Notes under the pieces: generated by a model
Told to the model about the DNA's origin: nothing
The model's database searches: none
The model's input: the letters and a program-made list of their open reading frames with translations, nothing else
Shown here: piece by piece, positions 25,494-33,875 of the stretch
Position numbering within the stretch: position 1 is the first letter of the stretch
How the letters are laid out: each line of letters opens with the position of its first letter
Source: Ferrovibrio sp964218355
GTDB lineage: Bacteria > Pseudomonadota > Alphaproteobacteria > Ferrovibrionales > Ferrovibrionaceae
Length of the DNA: 64,000 nt
Assembly (NCBI RefSeq): GCF_964218355.1
Contig: NZ_CAXPMC010000009.1
Location: 310,001-374,000 of the forward strand
Reading direction: 5' to 3'
Program-made: the position numbers and the translations under genes

Positions 25494-26396
25494 TCACCCG
25501 CCCAGCTGCCTCTGCCCCTGCAGCGCCGGCGCTGTCACCGATACGCCGACATCCATGCCGAGATAGGCGGCCGGCGGGCCGGTGAAATCGCCCCGCACCG
25601 GCGGCAGGTCGATGATGTTGCGCGCCACTGCCACTGGCACCAGCTTTTCGCCGCCGGGGCAGCGGTTGGTGGGATCGAAGGCGCGCCAGCCGGCACCGGG
25701 CAGGAAGATGTCCACCCAGGCATGGGTCGAACCGCCGACGGGATCGGGGCTGGCGCCGGCATCGCCATGATCGGCACCGGGTTCGTAGACATAGCCCGAG
25801 ACCAGCCGCGCACCGAAGCCGAGCCAGCGCACCGCTTCAGCCAGCAGCAGCGCGAGGTCGCGGCAGGAGCCCCAGCCGCGCTGCAATGTTTCCAGCGGCG
25901 TCTGGGTGCCATGGGCGTCGCGGCTCTGATAGGCGATCCAGCCGGCGATGCCGGCATTGAGGTCGCCGAGCAGGGCCAGCGTGTCGGTGCCATGGCCGGC
26001 GACAAAGGCCTGGGCCCAGCCGCGCAGGCGGCCCTCGGGGTCGGTATAGGCCGGCTGCGCCAGCGCGCCGAGCGCCGCCCATTCGGCATCGTCATAGCGG
26101 AACGGATACTGTCGCGCGTGGGCCGGCAGCACGGGCGGCGGCGCGGCCAGCGTCTCGACGCGGGCATGGCTGTCGATGATGAAGTGATCAGCGGTCCAGA
26201 GCGGCGTGGCGGTGGCCACCGCATTGCTCCAGACATCCTCGCTCCAGTGCACCAGGCTGGCCGGCGCAGTTGTCGCCGCAAAGGACAGCAGGCGCAGGCC
26301 GGTGCCTTCGCGCGGCCGCAGCATCAGGCGGTGCGACCCCAGCGTCACCGGCTGGCTGTAGAGATAGCGGGTGCGGTGGCGGATGACGAGCAGCAT
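25494..26396 (-). CDS. Transglutaminase-like cysteine protease family protein
   Basis: The 300-aa protein has an N-terminal bacterial transglutaminase-like domain (HRTRYLYSQPVTLGSHRLMLRPRE) and the catalytic core: Cys in GWGSCRDLALLL, His in STHAWVDIFLP and Asp in FDPTNR. These are peptidase or amidase-type enzymes, often next to alpha-E and circularly permuted ATP-grasp partners, which are not seen here. The ATG at 26396 is 1 nt after the stop of the upstream small gene (TGAGATG), so translation is coupled. A 182-bp AT-richer gap separates it from the JmjC-like gene; I see no gene in that gap. Confidence 0.9.
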   Translation of the reverse strand: MLLVIRHRTRYLYSQPVTLGSHRLMLRPREGTGLRLLSFAATTAPASLVHWSEDVWSNAVATATPLWTADHFIIDSHARVETLAAPPPVLPAHARQYPFRYDDAEWAALGALAQPAYTDPEGRLRGWAQAFVAGHGTDTLALLGDLNAGIAGWIAYQSRDAHGTQTPLETLQRGWGSCRDLALLLAEAVRWLGFGARLVSGYVYEPGADHGDAGASPDPVGGSTHAWVDIFLPGAGWRAFDPTNRCPGGEKLVPVAVARNIIDLPPVRGDFTGPPAAYLGMDVGVSVTAPALQGQRQLGG

Positions 26397-26397
26397 C

Positions 26398-26670
26398 TCA
26401 GGCCGGCATGCCGGCGCCGCGGTTGGTCGCCTGCGCAGCATCGAGCTCGTCGGGATCGACCGGCACCATCTGCCGCACCGACCAGTGCGGCCCCAGTGCC
26501 GGCAGCAGCAGCAGCGTCGCGGTGCGGTGCCAGGCCGGGAAGGACAGGCCCTCGATCATCTCCTCCTCGGTGACCACGCGATAGTGGCCCGCCGGCAGCG
26601 GCGCATCGAGGGCCTGCAGGCTGAACGAGCGGGTGAAGACGAGCGTGGTTTCGGTGCTGCGGTTGGCCAT
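26398..26670 (-). CDS. Small conserved-type protein paired with transglutaminase
   Basis: The 90-aa product is not assigned to a named family. It reads TTLVFTRSFSLQALDAPLPAGHY, then VVTEEEMIEGLSFPAWHRTATLLLLP, a compact beta-rich pattern with no membrane helix. Its stop is 1 nt before the transglutaminase start, so both are translated from one message and may act together. ATG 26670 is chosen because the sequence upstream of it looks non-coding. The function is unknown. Confidence 0.75.
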   Translation of the reverse strand: MANRSTETTLVFTRSFSLQALDAPLPAGHYRVVTEEEMIEGLSFPAWHRTATLLLLPALGPHWSVRQMVPVDPDELDAAQATNRGAGMPA

Positions 26671-26875
26671 GGGATGCGGCCCTTTCCCGGCGCGGCAGGC
26701 GCCAGACGCCATCATCTGCCCCGGTGCGGCGGGCAGCAAGGTCAATCGGGCCCGTGCTGGCGAAGGGTCGCCCGGGGAAACGGCGGTTTACGGCGGCACG
26801 GCGCCTGCGCGACAATGGCGCGCCATCCCGCGATGCCGATGCTGTCGGCCGCGACCGGATCATGGAGGCGCCCCG

Positions 26876-27499
26876 ATGCTGCTCACCCTTCTCGATTATG
26901 CCGGCACCTTCGTCTTCGCGCTGTCGGGCGCCACCGCCGGGGTGCGGCGGCGGCTGGATCTGTTCGGCGTGCTGGTGCTCAGCTTCGCTGCCGCCTCGGC
27001 CGGGGGCATCCTGCGCGACCTGCTGATCGGCGCATTGCCGCCGGCGGCCTTCCGCGACTGGGCCTATCCGGTGCTGGCCGGCGCCGCCGGGCTGCTGGTG
27101 TTCTTCTGCTTTCCGCTGATGCGCCGGCTGCATCACCCGGTGCAGGTTTTCGATGCCGCCGGCCTGGCCCTGTTCGCCGTGATCGGCACCCAGAAGGCGC
27201 TGTTCTACGACATCAACCCGCTGGCCGCCGTGATGCTGGGCATCATGAGCGGTATCGGCGGCGGCATGCTGCGCGACATCCTGCTGGCGCAGGTGCCGCA
27301 GGTGCTGAAAGCCGAGGTCTACGCGGTGGCCGCGTTGGCCGGGGCCGTCGTGGTGGTGGTGGCGGATGCGCTGGGCCTGGCGCCGGTCTGGGGCGTGGCT
27401 GCCGGCGGCCTGCTGTGTTTCGTGATCCGGCTGCTGGCGATCCGCTTCCGCTGGCAGGTGATGACGGCCCGCTGGCCCGGGACGGATGCGCCACCCTAG
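26876..27499 (+). CDS. TRIC-type cation channel family protein (UPF0126)
   Basis: This 207-aa inner-membrane protein has two three-helix repeats plus a final helix. Each repeat carries the family glycine-rich signature, ASAGGILRDLLIG and GIGGGMLRDILLAQ. Prokaryotic TRIC proteins form trimeric channels permeable to potassium and other monovalent cations. GGAGG seven bases before ATG 26876 fixes the start. It is divergent from the small transglutaminase partner gene across a 205-bp gap. The following outer-membrane protein gene is 149 bp downstream and probably separate. Confidence 0.9.
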   Translation: MLLTLLDYAGTFVFALSGATAGVRRRLDLFGVLVLSFAAASAGGILRDLLIGALPPAAFRDWAYPVLAGAAGLLVFFCFPLMRRLHHPVQVFDAAGLALFAVIGTQKALFYDINPLAAVMLGIMSGIGGGMLRDILLAQVPQVLKAEVYAVAALAGAVVVVVADALGLAPVWGVAAGGLLCFVIRLLAIRFRWQVMTARWPGTDAPP

Positions 27500-27648
27500 G
27501 CTGCAGAAATATCGGAAAACTGCCATTTTTATCGCTTTCCGCCACATTCCTGCCTTGTTGTTGTGATCTCTTTGTGACGGGTAAGCAGCCATTCACCATT
27601 TCCCTCAAGTCTCGGCTGCGGGCAACGACCGGCAGGCGGAGTGCGGGA

Positions 27649-28872
27649 ATGATGCAATTTGCGGGAAGGACGGCAGCAGACGCTGCGGGCACAGGGCTGC
27701 GGGCTCTGGCCGGCGCCTGGCTGCTGGCTGCACTCGCCGCGCTGCCGGCCCGGGCGGACCCGTATTCCACCTTCACCATCATCACGTCGCGCCCGGCGTC
27801 ACAGCCGGCGCTGCTGGCGCCCTGTCCGCTGTTCGCCGGGCCGGCCGATCCGGCCTGGTGCCGCACCGCGCTGTCCGCGCCGGCCGCGCCGGCCGCGGCC
27901 CCGCTGCCGGATGCCTATGCCGATTTCCTGCCCTTCGGCGGCGACGGCCTGCTGGATTTCGGCGCCATGGCCCTGCTGCTGGAACCGGAGGCTGCAGGCC
28001 ATGCCGCCGGTGCGGAGCCGGTGGCCTGGCTGTACGGCAATCCGGCCGCACCGGGTGCTGCCGGTCCCCCTCTGGTCGGCGATCTGGCCGGCGGCCGGTT
28101 CAGCCTCATGCAGAGCGGCGCCCGCGAACATGGCGGTAGTACCGAGGCTGGCTTCCTGCGCGCCGCGTATGATGTGCCCTTCATCGAGAATCTGAGCATC
28201 AGCACCCGCAGCACGGTCAGCGAAGGCGTTGCCGGCGATGCCGCGCTCAGCCGCACCAGCGGCGCCAACAGCGGGCTCAGCGTGATCTATGCCGAGGACG
28301 GCATCACCTTCGCGCTGGAACCGGCGGTGGCGACGAACTGGAGCGACGGTGCCGGCGGCGAGACGCGGATCGGCATCGACAGCAGCCTGTCTTCCGGACT
28401 TGGCCGCGATCTGCTGCTGACGCTGGCATCGGGCTACGACGCCTTCATCCATGCCGGCGACCCGCTGCAGAATTCCCGCGCCCTGCGCCACCGGCTGGCG
28501 CTGGCCTGGGGCCGGGCGGATGGCTGGCGCTTCGGCCTGTCGGGGCGCAGCCGCAGCGAACAGAGCTTCTACGAGGAGCGGCTGGTCTACGGCCCCGGCC
28601 TGTTTGCCACCCTGCCGCTGGACGAGACCCTCGATCTCACCCTGCGCAACGACTTCAGTTTCACCCGCAGCAACACGCGCGAGATGGACGGCCCGCCGCA
28701 GCAAGATTACCGCAACAGCTTCGGGCTGCAGGCCGGCTGGTCGCCGCCCGGCCTGCCGGTGCGGGCGATGCGGGTGGTGGCGTCCTACACGCTGAGTTAC
28801 GACACCGCGCTGGCCGAGATGCCAAGCCTGTACGAGACGCTGGCGCGGCTGGCGCTGGCGATGCGGTTCTAG
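27649..28872 (+). CDS. Outer-membrane beta-barrel-like protein
   Basis: The 407-aa protein begins with a long signal peptide (hydrophobic core LRALAGAWLLAALAALPARA) and ends in Phe (LALAMRF), as expected for substrates of the BAM machine. The C-terminal 250 residues alternate polar and hydrophobic residues in strand-sized stretches (RLALAWGRADGWRFGLSGRS, TLDLTLRNDFSFTRSN). Two cysteines in the N-terminal part (CPLF, WCRT) could form a disulfide. No porin or receptor family is recognised. ATG 27649 or the adjacent 27652 may start translation. The upstream 149 bp is AT-richer and could hold a promoter. Confidence 0.7.
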   Translation: MMQFAGRTAADAAGTGLRALAGAWLLAALAALPARADPYSTFTIITSRPASQPALLAPCPLFAGPADPAWCRTALSAPAAPAAAPLPDAYADFLPFGGDGLLDFGAMALLLEPEAAGHAAGAEPVAWLYGNPAAPGAAGPPLVGDLAGGRFSLMQSGAREHGGSTEAGFLRAAYDVPFIENLSISTRSTVSEGVAGDAALSRTSGANSGLSVIYAEDGITFALEPAVATNWSDGAGGETRIGIDSSLSSGLGRDLLLTLASGYDAFIHAGDPLQNSRALRHRLALAWGRADGWRFGLSGRSRSEQSFYEERLVYGPGLFATLPLDETLDLTLRNDFSFTRSNTREMDGPPQQDYRNSFGLQAGWSPPGLPVRAMRVVASYTLSYDTALAEMPSLYETLARLALAMRF

Positions 28873-28916
28873 AGGCGGGTACGTCTGCCTGGGCGCTTCT
28901 GGCCCGGCATACCCGA

Positions 28917-29894
28917 TCAGAAGGCGCGGGTTTCGCCGATTTTCATGATGATGGCGTCATCGGCCGCGTAACCGGCGGCCAGTGCGGCGCGGCGCATCCG
29001 TTCCGGCGCCTCGAATTGCGGCTCGTCGGCCAGCATCACGGTGCCCCAGTGCATGCCCAGCAGGGCTTTCGCGCCGATATCGCGGGCGATGGCCACGGCC
29101 TCTTCGGGCGTGGCATGGCTGGCCTGCATGATGATGCGCGGCGCGTAGGCGCCGATACCGACCAGCGCCAGGTCGACCGGGCCGATGCGGGCGCCGATCT
29201 CGCGGAAGACCGGGCCATGGGCGGTGTCACCGGAGAAGAACAGCCGCCGCCTGTCATGTTTCGCGGTGACCGCGAAACCGGCCCACAGGCTGCGATTGGT
29301 GTCGCGCAGACCACGCCGCGAGAAATGCACCGCCGGCGTCGCCGTCACCGTCACGCCGTCATGGTCGAGGCTGTCATACCAGTCCAGTTCGGCCACGCGG
29401 GCATAGCCGAAGCGGCGGAAGAAGGCGCCGAGGCCGAGCGGCACCACCACCTGCATGCGTTCCTTGCCCGGCAGCGCCGCGATGGTGCGGGCATCGAGAT
29501 GGTCGTAGTGATTGTGGCTGACCAGCAGCAGGTCGACCGGCGGCAGTTCGTGCACCGCCAGTGCCGGCGGCACGTAGCGGCGCGGCCCGAGGCGGCCGGG
29601 CCCGGCATTCGCCGACAGATAGGGATCGGTCAGGATGGTCGCGCCGCCGATGCGCATCAGGAAGGCGACATGGCCGAGCCAGGTCAGGCGATCCTGGTTG
29701 GCATGGCGGGCGAGGCCGTCGAGCACATCCTGCCGCGGCAGCACATGGCCGTCGGGCGGCACCGTCTCGTGGCCGCGCCGCCGGCTCATCCGCCACAGGA
29801 AGGGCAGCATGTGGCGCAGCCGCGCCTGCTGCACCGGGCTGCCGGGCGGGTTGCGGAAGCGGCCATCGGGTCCGTGATGCAGCGGTTTGGTCAT
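28917..29894 (-). CDS. Metallo-beta-lactamase-fold hydrolase (NAPE-PLD/UlaG-like)
   Basis: The 325-aa protein carries the metallo-beta-lactamase motif HNHYDHLD and later FSGDTAHGPVFREIG and LLGMHWGT, giving a two-metal site. The N-terminal extension ending in LTWLGHVAFLMRIGGATILTDPYLS is typical of N-acyl-phosphatidylethanolamine phospholipase D-like enzymes in bacteria. Members hydrolyse phosphodiesters, though the true bacterial substrate is often unknown. ATG 29894 with AGGACAGG upstream is preferred to a longer reading. The gene stands alone between the outer-membrane protein (convergent) and an MFS gene (divergent). Confidence 0.88.
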   Translation of the reverse strand: MTKPLHHGPDGRFRNPPGSPVQQARLRHMLPFLWRMSRRRGHETVPPDGHVLPRQDVLDGLARHANQDRLTWLGHVAFLMRIGGATILTDPYLSANAGPGRLGPRRYVPPALAVHELPPVDLLLVSHNHYDHLDARTIAALPGKERMQVVVPLGLGAFFRRFGYARVAELDWYDSLDHDGVTVTATPAVHFSRRGLRDTNRSLWAGFAVTAKHDRRRLFFSGDTAHGPVFREIGARIGPVDLALVGIGAYAPRIIMQASHATPEEAVAIARDIGAKALLGMHWGTVMLADEPQFEAPERMRRAALAAGYAADDAIIMKIGETRAF

Positions 29895-30153
29895 CGCCTG
29901 TCCTGTATCCTGTCCGTGTATCACCATAGGACAGGCGCCGCGCCGGGCTGCGACGGCGGTCACAGCCTGCAGGGTTGGGCGACCGCAAGGTTGACAGGCG
30001 GCCGTGCCGCCGGCTATTCCGGCAGCAGATGCCCGCGGCGTCCTGCCGTGCGGCCGTAAGCGTTAACGTCAGCCAACGCACCGTCCTGCCTCGCTGCGGG
30101 CCTGGCCTTCTCGTGGCCGGCTGCTGCGGCGCGGCAAGCATCCGGGTGCCGTG

Positions 30154-31359
30154 ATGACCGTTTCCACTTCGCCTTCCGCCGCTGCCGCATATCCCACCGA
30201 TCCCCGCGCCGTGCTGCGGCGCCTGCTGCCGTTCGTCGCCATCGTTTTCTGCGGCATGCTGTCCATCGGCATTCCGCTGCCGGTGCTGCCGGCGCAGGTG
30301 CATGGTGCGCTGGGCTTCGGCACTGTCGTGGTCGGCTGGGTGATCGGCATCCAGTCCATCGCCACCGTGCTGACCCGGCAGTATGCCGGACTGACCTGCG
30401 ACCGGCGCGGCGTGAAGACGGCCGTGCTGCTCGGCCTGCCGGCGGCCGTGCTGGCCGGGCTGATGAATGTCGCTGCGGCGCTGCTGCCGGTGGATGCGAC
30501 CGGCAGCCTCGCCATCCTGCTGGCCGGCCGGCTGCTGCTCGGCATTGCCGAAAGCCTGTTCCTGACCGGCGCCATGACCTGGGCGATTGCCACCGTGGGC
30601 GTGCAGAATACCGGCCGGGTGATGGCCTGGCAGGGCATCGCCATTTTCGCCGCCCTGGGGCTGGGCGCACCGGCCGGCCTGTGGCTGCTGGATCGGTTCG
30701 GTTTCGTCATCGCCGCCGCCGTGGCCGCCGGTGTGCCGCTGCCGGCGCTGGCCATCGTGGTGTTCCGCCGCGGCATCGCGCCGATGGCCGGCGGTCCGCG
30801 CGTGCCGTTCTGGCGCGTGCTCGGCCTGATCTGGCAGCCGGGCATGGCGCTCGGCCTTGCTGCCATGTCGTTCGGTGCATTGGCCGCCTTCGTCACACTC
30901 TACTACGCCGCCCATGGCTGGTCCGGTGCCGGCTTCGCGCTCAGCGGCTTCGCCGGCGGTTATATCCTGGTGCGGCTGTTCTTCGCCGGCCTGCCCGACC
31001 GCCTCGGCGGCGCCAGGGTCGGCCTCGTCTCGCTGGCGGTGCAGGCGGCGGGGCAGGGACTGATGTTCTCGGCCGGCTCGCCGCTGATGGCCCTCATCGG
31101 CGCCACCGTTACTGGACTTGGTTTCTCGCTGGTCTACCCGTCCATGGGTGTCGAGGCGATCCGCCGGGTGGCGCCACAGAGCCGCGGCATCGCGGTCGGC
31201 GGCTACAACGCCTTCTTCGACCTCTCGCTCGGTGTTGCCGGTCCGGTTATGGGCCTCATCGCTGCCGGCTTCGGTTATCCGGCGGTGTTCCTCAGCTGCG
31301 GTGTCGCGGCACTGGTCGCGATGGTGCTGGCGGCGACACTGAAGCCGGCCGCAGCATAG
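30154..31359 (+). CDS. MFS transporter (YhhS-like)
   Basis: This 401-aa protein has twelve hydrophobic helices and the MFS loop 2-3 motif in DRRGVKTAVLLGLP. The first helix region (FVAIVFCGMLSIGIPLPVLPAQVHGALGFG) and the TRQYAGLTCDRRG segment resemble the YhhS family of putative exporters. A substrate cannot be inferred. No good ribosome site is visible, and GTG 30151 directly precedes ATG 30154. The 259-bp gap before it contains three short TCCTGT repeats near 29900 and no gene. A 20-bp inverted repeat follows the stop by 85 bp. Confidence 0.88.
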   Translation: MTVSTSPSAAAAYPTDPRAVLRRLLPFVAIVFCGMLSIGIPLPVLPAQVHGALGFGTVVVGWVIGIQSIATVLTRQYAGLTCDRRGVKTAVLLGLPAAVLAGLMNVAAALLPVDATGSLAILLAGRLLLGIAESLFLTGAMTWAIATVGVQNTGRVMAWQGIAIFAALGLGAPAGLWLLDRFGFVIAAAVAAGVPLPALAIVVFRRGIAPMAGGPRVPFWRVLGLIWQPGMALGLAAMSFGALAAFVTLYYAAHGWSGAGFALSGFAGGYILVRLFFAGLPDRLGGARVGLVSLAVQAAGQGLMFSAGSPLMALIGATVTGLGFSLVYPSMGVEAIRRVAPQSRGIAVGGYNAFFDLSLGVAGPVMGLIAAGFGYPAVFLSCGVAALVAMVLAATLKPAAA

Positions 31360-31443
31360 GGGTGAGACCGGCCGGCAGGCGCGCCACGCATTGGCGGCAT
31401 CAAACATTCCATGACCACGAGCAATCGAAGATGCACGCATAAC

Positions 31444-31463
31444 CGGTTGCTCAGACGCAACCG
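31444..31463. repeat. 7-bp inverted repeat upstream of the lectin gene
   Basis: CGGTTGC and GCAACCG flank TCAGAC. The element is 115 bp before the lectin start and 85 bp after the MFS stop. No T-run follows, so an operator is as likely as a terminator. Confidence 0.45.
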
Positions 31464-31577
31464 AATGCTCTTGTAATCTTTCATGGTGCCTGCCGGTGCG
31501 CCGGCACTATTTCGTTGCTTTGTCCGTGCCGCCATCTATCGTCCCTGCTGCCACGATGGCTTGCAGAGGGGACGTGC

Positions 31578-32018
31578 ATGAACGACGGGTCTTATGTGAT
31601 CTTCACCAAACTCAATCCGGGGATGTGCCTGGCGCTCGACAGTTCGAACAACTGCGTCATCAAGAATTTCGACAATACCAGCGATGCCACGACATGGGTG
31701 GTGCAGAGCATTGCAGGATCCACGCAGGGCTTTTATCTGCAGCATATGGCCACACGGAATTGCATTCATTTCGGCAATGACGGCCAGGTGAGAACCCAGC
31801 TGCTGCCGACGGTGGGGGCGCAGGCCAGCACCGCCCTGGAATATGTGGTCACCACCGACGACGTGGGCGACGGTTTCTGCGCCATCAACAACCACGATCA
31901 TTCCTACGTCCTCGACGTCTACCGCAGCGGCACCAACCAGGGGAATTCGGTCGTCACCTTCCACTGGAACAAGGGCGACAACCAGCGCTGGCGCTTCGTG
32001 CCGACCGGCCTGCTGTAA
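31578..32018 (+). CDS. Ricin B-type (beta-trefoil) lectin-like protein
   Basis: The 146-aa protein has one ricin-type beta-trefoil: GSYVIFTKLNPGMCLALD, a central YLQHMATRNCIHFGN repeat, a third SYVLDVYRSGTNQGNSVV repeat, and the closing Q-x-W motif in NQRWRFVP. Such domains bind sugars. No signal peptide is visible, so any export would need another route. A GAGGGG site precedes ATG 31578. Base composition is visibly lower in GC than the neighbouring genes, as in the convergent trypsin-like gene 51 bp away, suggesting the two arrived together. A toxin, adhesin or storage role is possible but unproven. Confidence 0.8.
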   Translation: MNDGSYVIFTKLNPGMCLALDSSNNCVIKNFDNTSDATTWVVQSIAGSTQGFYLQHMATRNCIHFGNDGQVRTQLLPTVGAQASTALEYVVTTDDVGDGFCAINNHDHSYVLDVYRSGTNQGNSVVTFHWNKGDNQRWRFVPTGLL

Positions 32019-32069
32019 CGGGCAGCAAGCGGCGCGGAGTCGGTACCGGAATATCGGCCCCGCGCAAGC

Positions 32070-32885
32070 TCAGTTTGCGTTGATGGTCTGCCGGACCCAG
32101 TCGCCGAAGACCGAGGCGCGGGTGTATTTCATGATCAGCAGCGGCGCGCCGGTCAGCGGGTGCTGGTATTGCTCGAACTTGTTGAAGATGCCCACCAGGC
32201 GTTTGACATCGCCGGCATCGTTGTAAAAGAGCGGCCCGCCGCTGTCCGCCGAAGTCGGGCCGGCGCTTTGATTGGTAAAATAACCGCACAGGAATTCGTC
32301 ATCGTAGCACAAGCCGCCCTGGATTTCGTTGCGCAGCGGCGTATCGATCATCAGGAGCTGCTTGGACAGGAATTCGGCGCTGCCATCCCGCAGGGTCAGT
32401 CCCCAGCCGGCGCCCTGGGCATCCTTGTCATTGAAAATCGGGCCGGAGTCGATGGCAATCGGGGCCGCCGGGGCTGCGGCATCGCGATCCAGCTTGATCA
32501 TCGCGACATCGTGGCTGGTGAAGGGCACGTATTTGCTGATGGTGTACCTGTCTGCGGCGCTGTATACGGCATTGAACGCAACATACATGCTTGTCCGCGG
32601 AATCTTGTCCACGCGTTCCACGCAATGGTCTGCCGTCAGCACCCAGTTCTGGGCGACCAGAACACCGGTGCACATCGCCTGGCGATTCAGGACGTAGCGG
32701 ATGGCCACCGTGAATTTCTTGACGCTCGCGCCGGCGGTCGTGCCCCTCACGATGACGGGGATGACATAGGGATTGTGGTCGGGCCGTACCAGGAACCGGC
32801 CCTGCGCCGCCGCCGGAGGCATGAAGCCGATGATGAGAAGCAGGCAGGCAAGGACAGGAAGGCCGGCGTGTCTGATGATCGTCAT
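32070..32885 (-). CDS. Secreted trypsin-like serine protease (S1 family)
   Basis: This 271-aa protease starts with a Sec signal (LPVLACLLLIIGFMPPAAAQ). The chymotrypsin triad is complete: His87 in LTADHCV, Asp126 in HDVAMIKLD and Ser215 in SADSGGPLF, where the usual Gly before Asp is Ala. Cys72 and Cys88 can form the conserved His-loop disulfide. The lack of an activation-site pattern leaves the maturation route open. Bacterial S1 proteases are commonly secreted and can act on host, prey or envelope proteins. GC content is lower than in flanking genes. It converges on the lectin gene, and 163 bp of non-coding sequence precedes it. Confidence 0.9.
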   Translation of the reverse strand: MTIIRHAGLPVLACLLLIIGFMPPAAAQGRFLVRPDHNPYVIPVIVRGTTAGASVKKFTVAIRYVLNRQAMCTGVLVAQNWVLTADHCVERVDKIPRTSMYVAFNAVYSAADRYTISKYVPFTSHDVAMIKLDRDAAAPAAPIAIDSGPIFNDKDAQGAGWGLTLRDGSAEFLSKQLLMIDTPLRNEIQGGLCYDDEFLCGYFTNQSAGPTSADSGGPLFYNDAGDVKRLVGIFNKFEQYQHPLTGAPLLIMKYTRASVFGDWVRQTINAN

Positions 32886-33048
32886 CTGCTGTCCTGTCGG
32901 GCTGTTATCTCATGCATCGCATCGGCGACGAGAGATTCTCTAGCCGGTGCCGAACAGGATTCCTAGCAGAATAGATGAGCATGGGGTGGCCGGTGGCGTA
33001 CACGCATACGCCAATATTCTTGCGCCCCCCGGTCACACCTGCGGCAGG

Positions 33049-33855
33049 CTACAGGCGATAATCCGGCTCCTCGCGGTCGAGGCGGCGGCGGAGGCTGGCG
33101 AGATGACTGCGCGCCGAGGCATCGTCGCCCGCGCGCATCTGCCGCGCCGTCTGTTCGGCAACCGCGCTCGGCACCGGCAGGATCTTGCGGCCGGTGCTCT
33201 CGGCGATGCACTGCACCTGGCAGGCGCGCTCCAGGTAGTAGAGGTCATCCCAGGCTTCGGCGATGCTGCCGCCCAGCACCATGACGCCGTGATGCTTCAT
33301 GAACACGATATCGGCATCGCCGATGGCGGCGGCGATACGGTCACCCTCGCCGGTGTCGAGTGCGAGCCCGTTATAGTCCGGGTCGACGGCGACACGGCCG
33401 CGGAATTTCAGGGCCGTCTGCCCGGCATAGACCAGCGGGTCGCCCGCGGTCATGCTCAGTGCGGTGGCGTAAGGCATGTGGGTATGCAGGGCGACGCGGG
33501 CGCGCGGCAGCCGCAGATGCAGCCGGGCGTGGATGTAGAAGGCGGTGGCCTCCGGGGCGCCGCTGCCGGCCACCACATTGCCGTCGAAATCGCAGACCAG
33601 CAGGCTGGAGGCCGTGACTTCGCCAAAGGCGAGACCGTAGGGGTTGACCAGGAACAGGTCGTCATAGCCCGGCAGCATGGCCGAGAAATGGTTGCAGATG
33701 CCCTCGTGCAGGCCCAGCCGCGCCGCCGTGCGGAAGCAGGCGGCGAGATCCAGCCGCGCCTCGCGCACGATATCGCTGTCCAGTGCCGGCCGGTTCGGCA
33801 GGTCGCGCGGCGCCGCCGTGGCGGTGCCGGCGGTCGGGGTGAAGACATGGGCCAT
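33049..33855 (-). CDS. Class II aldolase/adducin family protein
   Basis: The 268-aa protein has the class II aldolase fold with zinc-binding histidines in VALHTHMPYATAL and FMKHHGVMVLGG, and the phosphate-binding NHFSAMLPG loop. Relatives include fuculose- and ribulose-phosphate aldolases, but this adducin-like branch has many members of unknown substrate. GGAGG eight bases before ATG 33855 fixes the start. The gene begins 20 nt after the trkH stop on the same strand, so the two are probably cotranscribed, though no functional link is obvious. Confidence 0.88.
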   Translation of the reverse strand: MAHVFTPTAGTATAAPRDLPNRPALDSDIVREARLDLAACFRTAARLGLHEGICNHFSAMLPGYDDLFLVNPYGLAFGEVTASSLLVCDFDGNVVAGSGAPEATAFYIHARLHLRLPRARVALHTHMPYATALSMTAGDPLVYAGQTALKFRGRVAVDPDYNGLALDTGEGDRIAAAIGDADIVFMKHHGVMVLGGSIAEAWDDLYYLERACQVQCIAESTGRKILPVPSAVAEQTARQMRAGDDASARSHLASLRRRLDREEPDYRL

Positions 33856-33875
33856 GACGGAACCTCCGGGGCGGG

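Noticed and set aside
29374..31440. 688-codon minus-strand frame opposite the MFS gene
   Set aside because: Low-complexity Gln/His/Arg composition, and the MFS transporter in the other strand explains the region.
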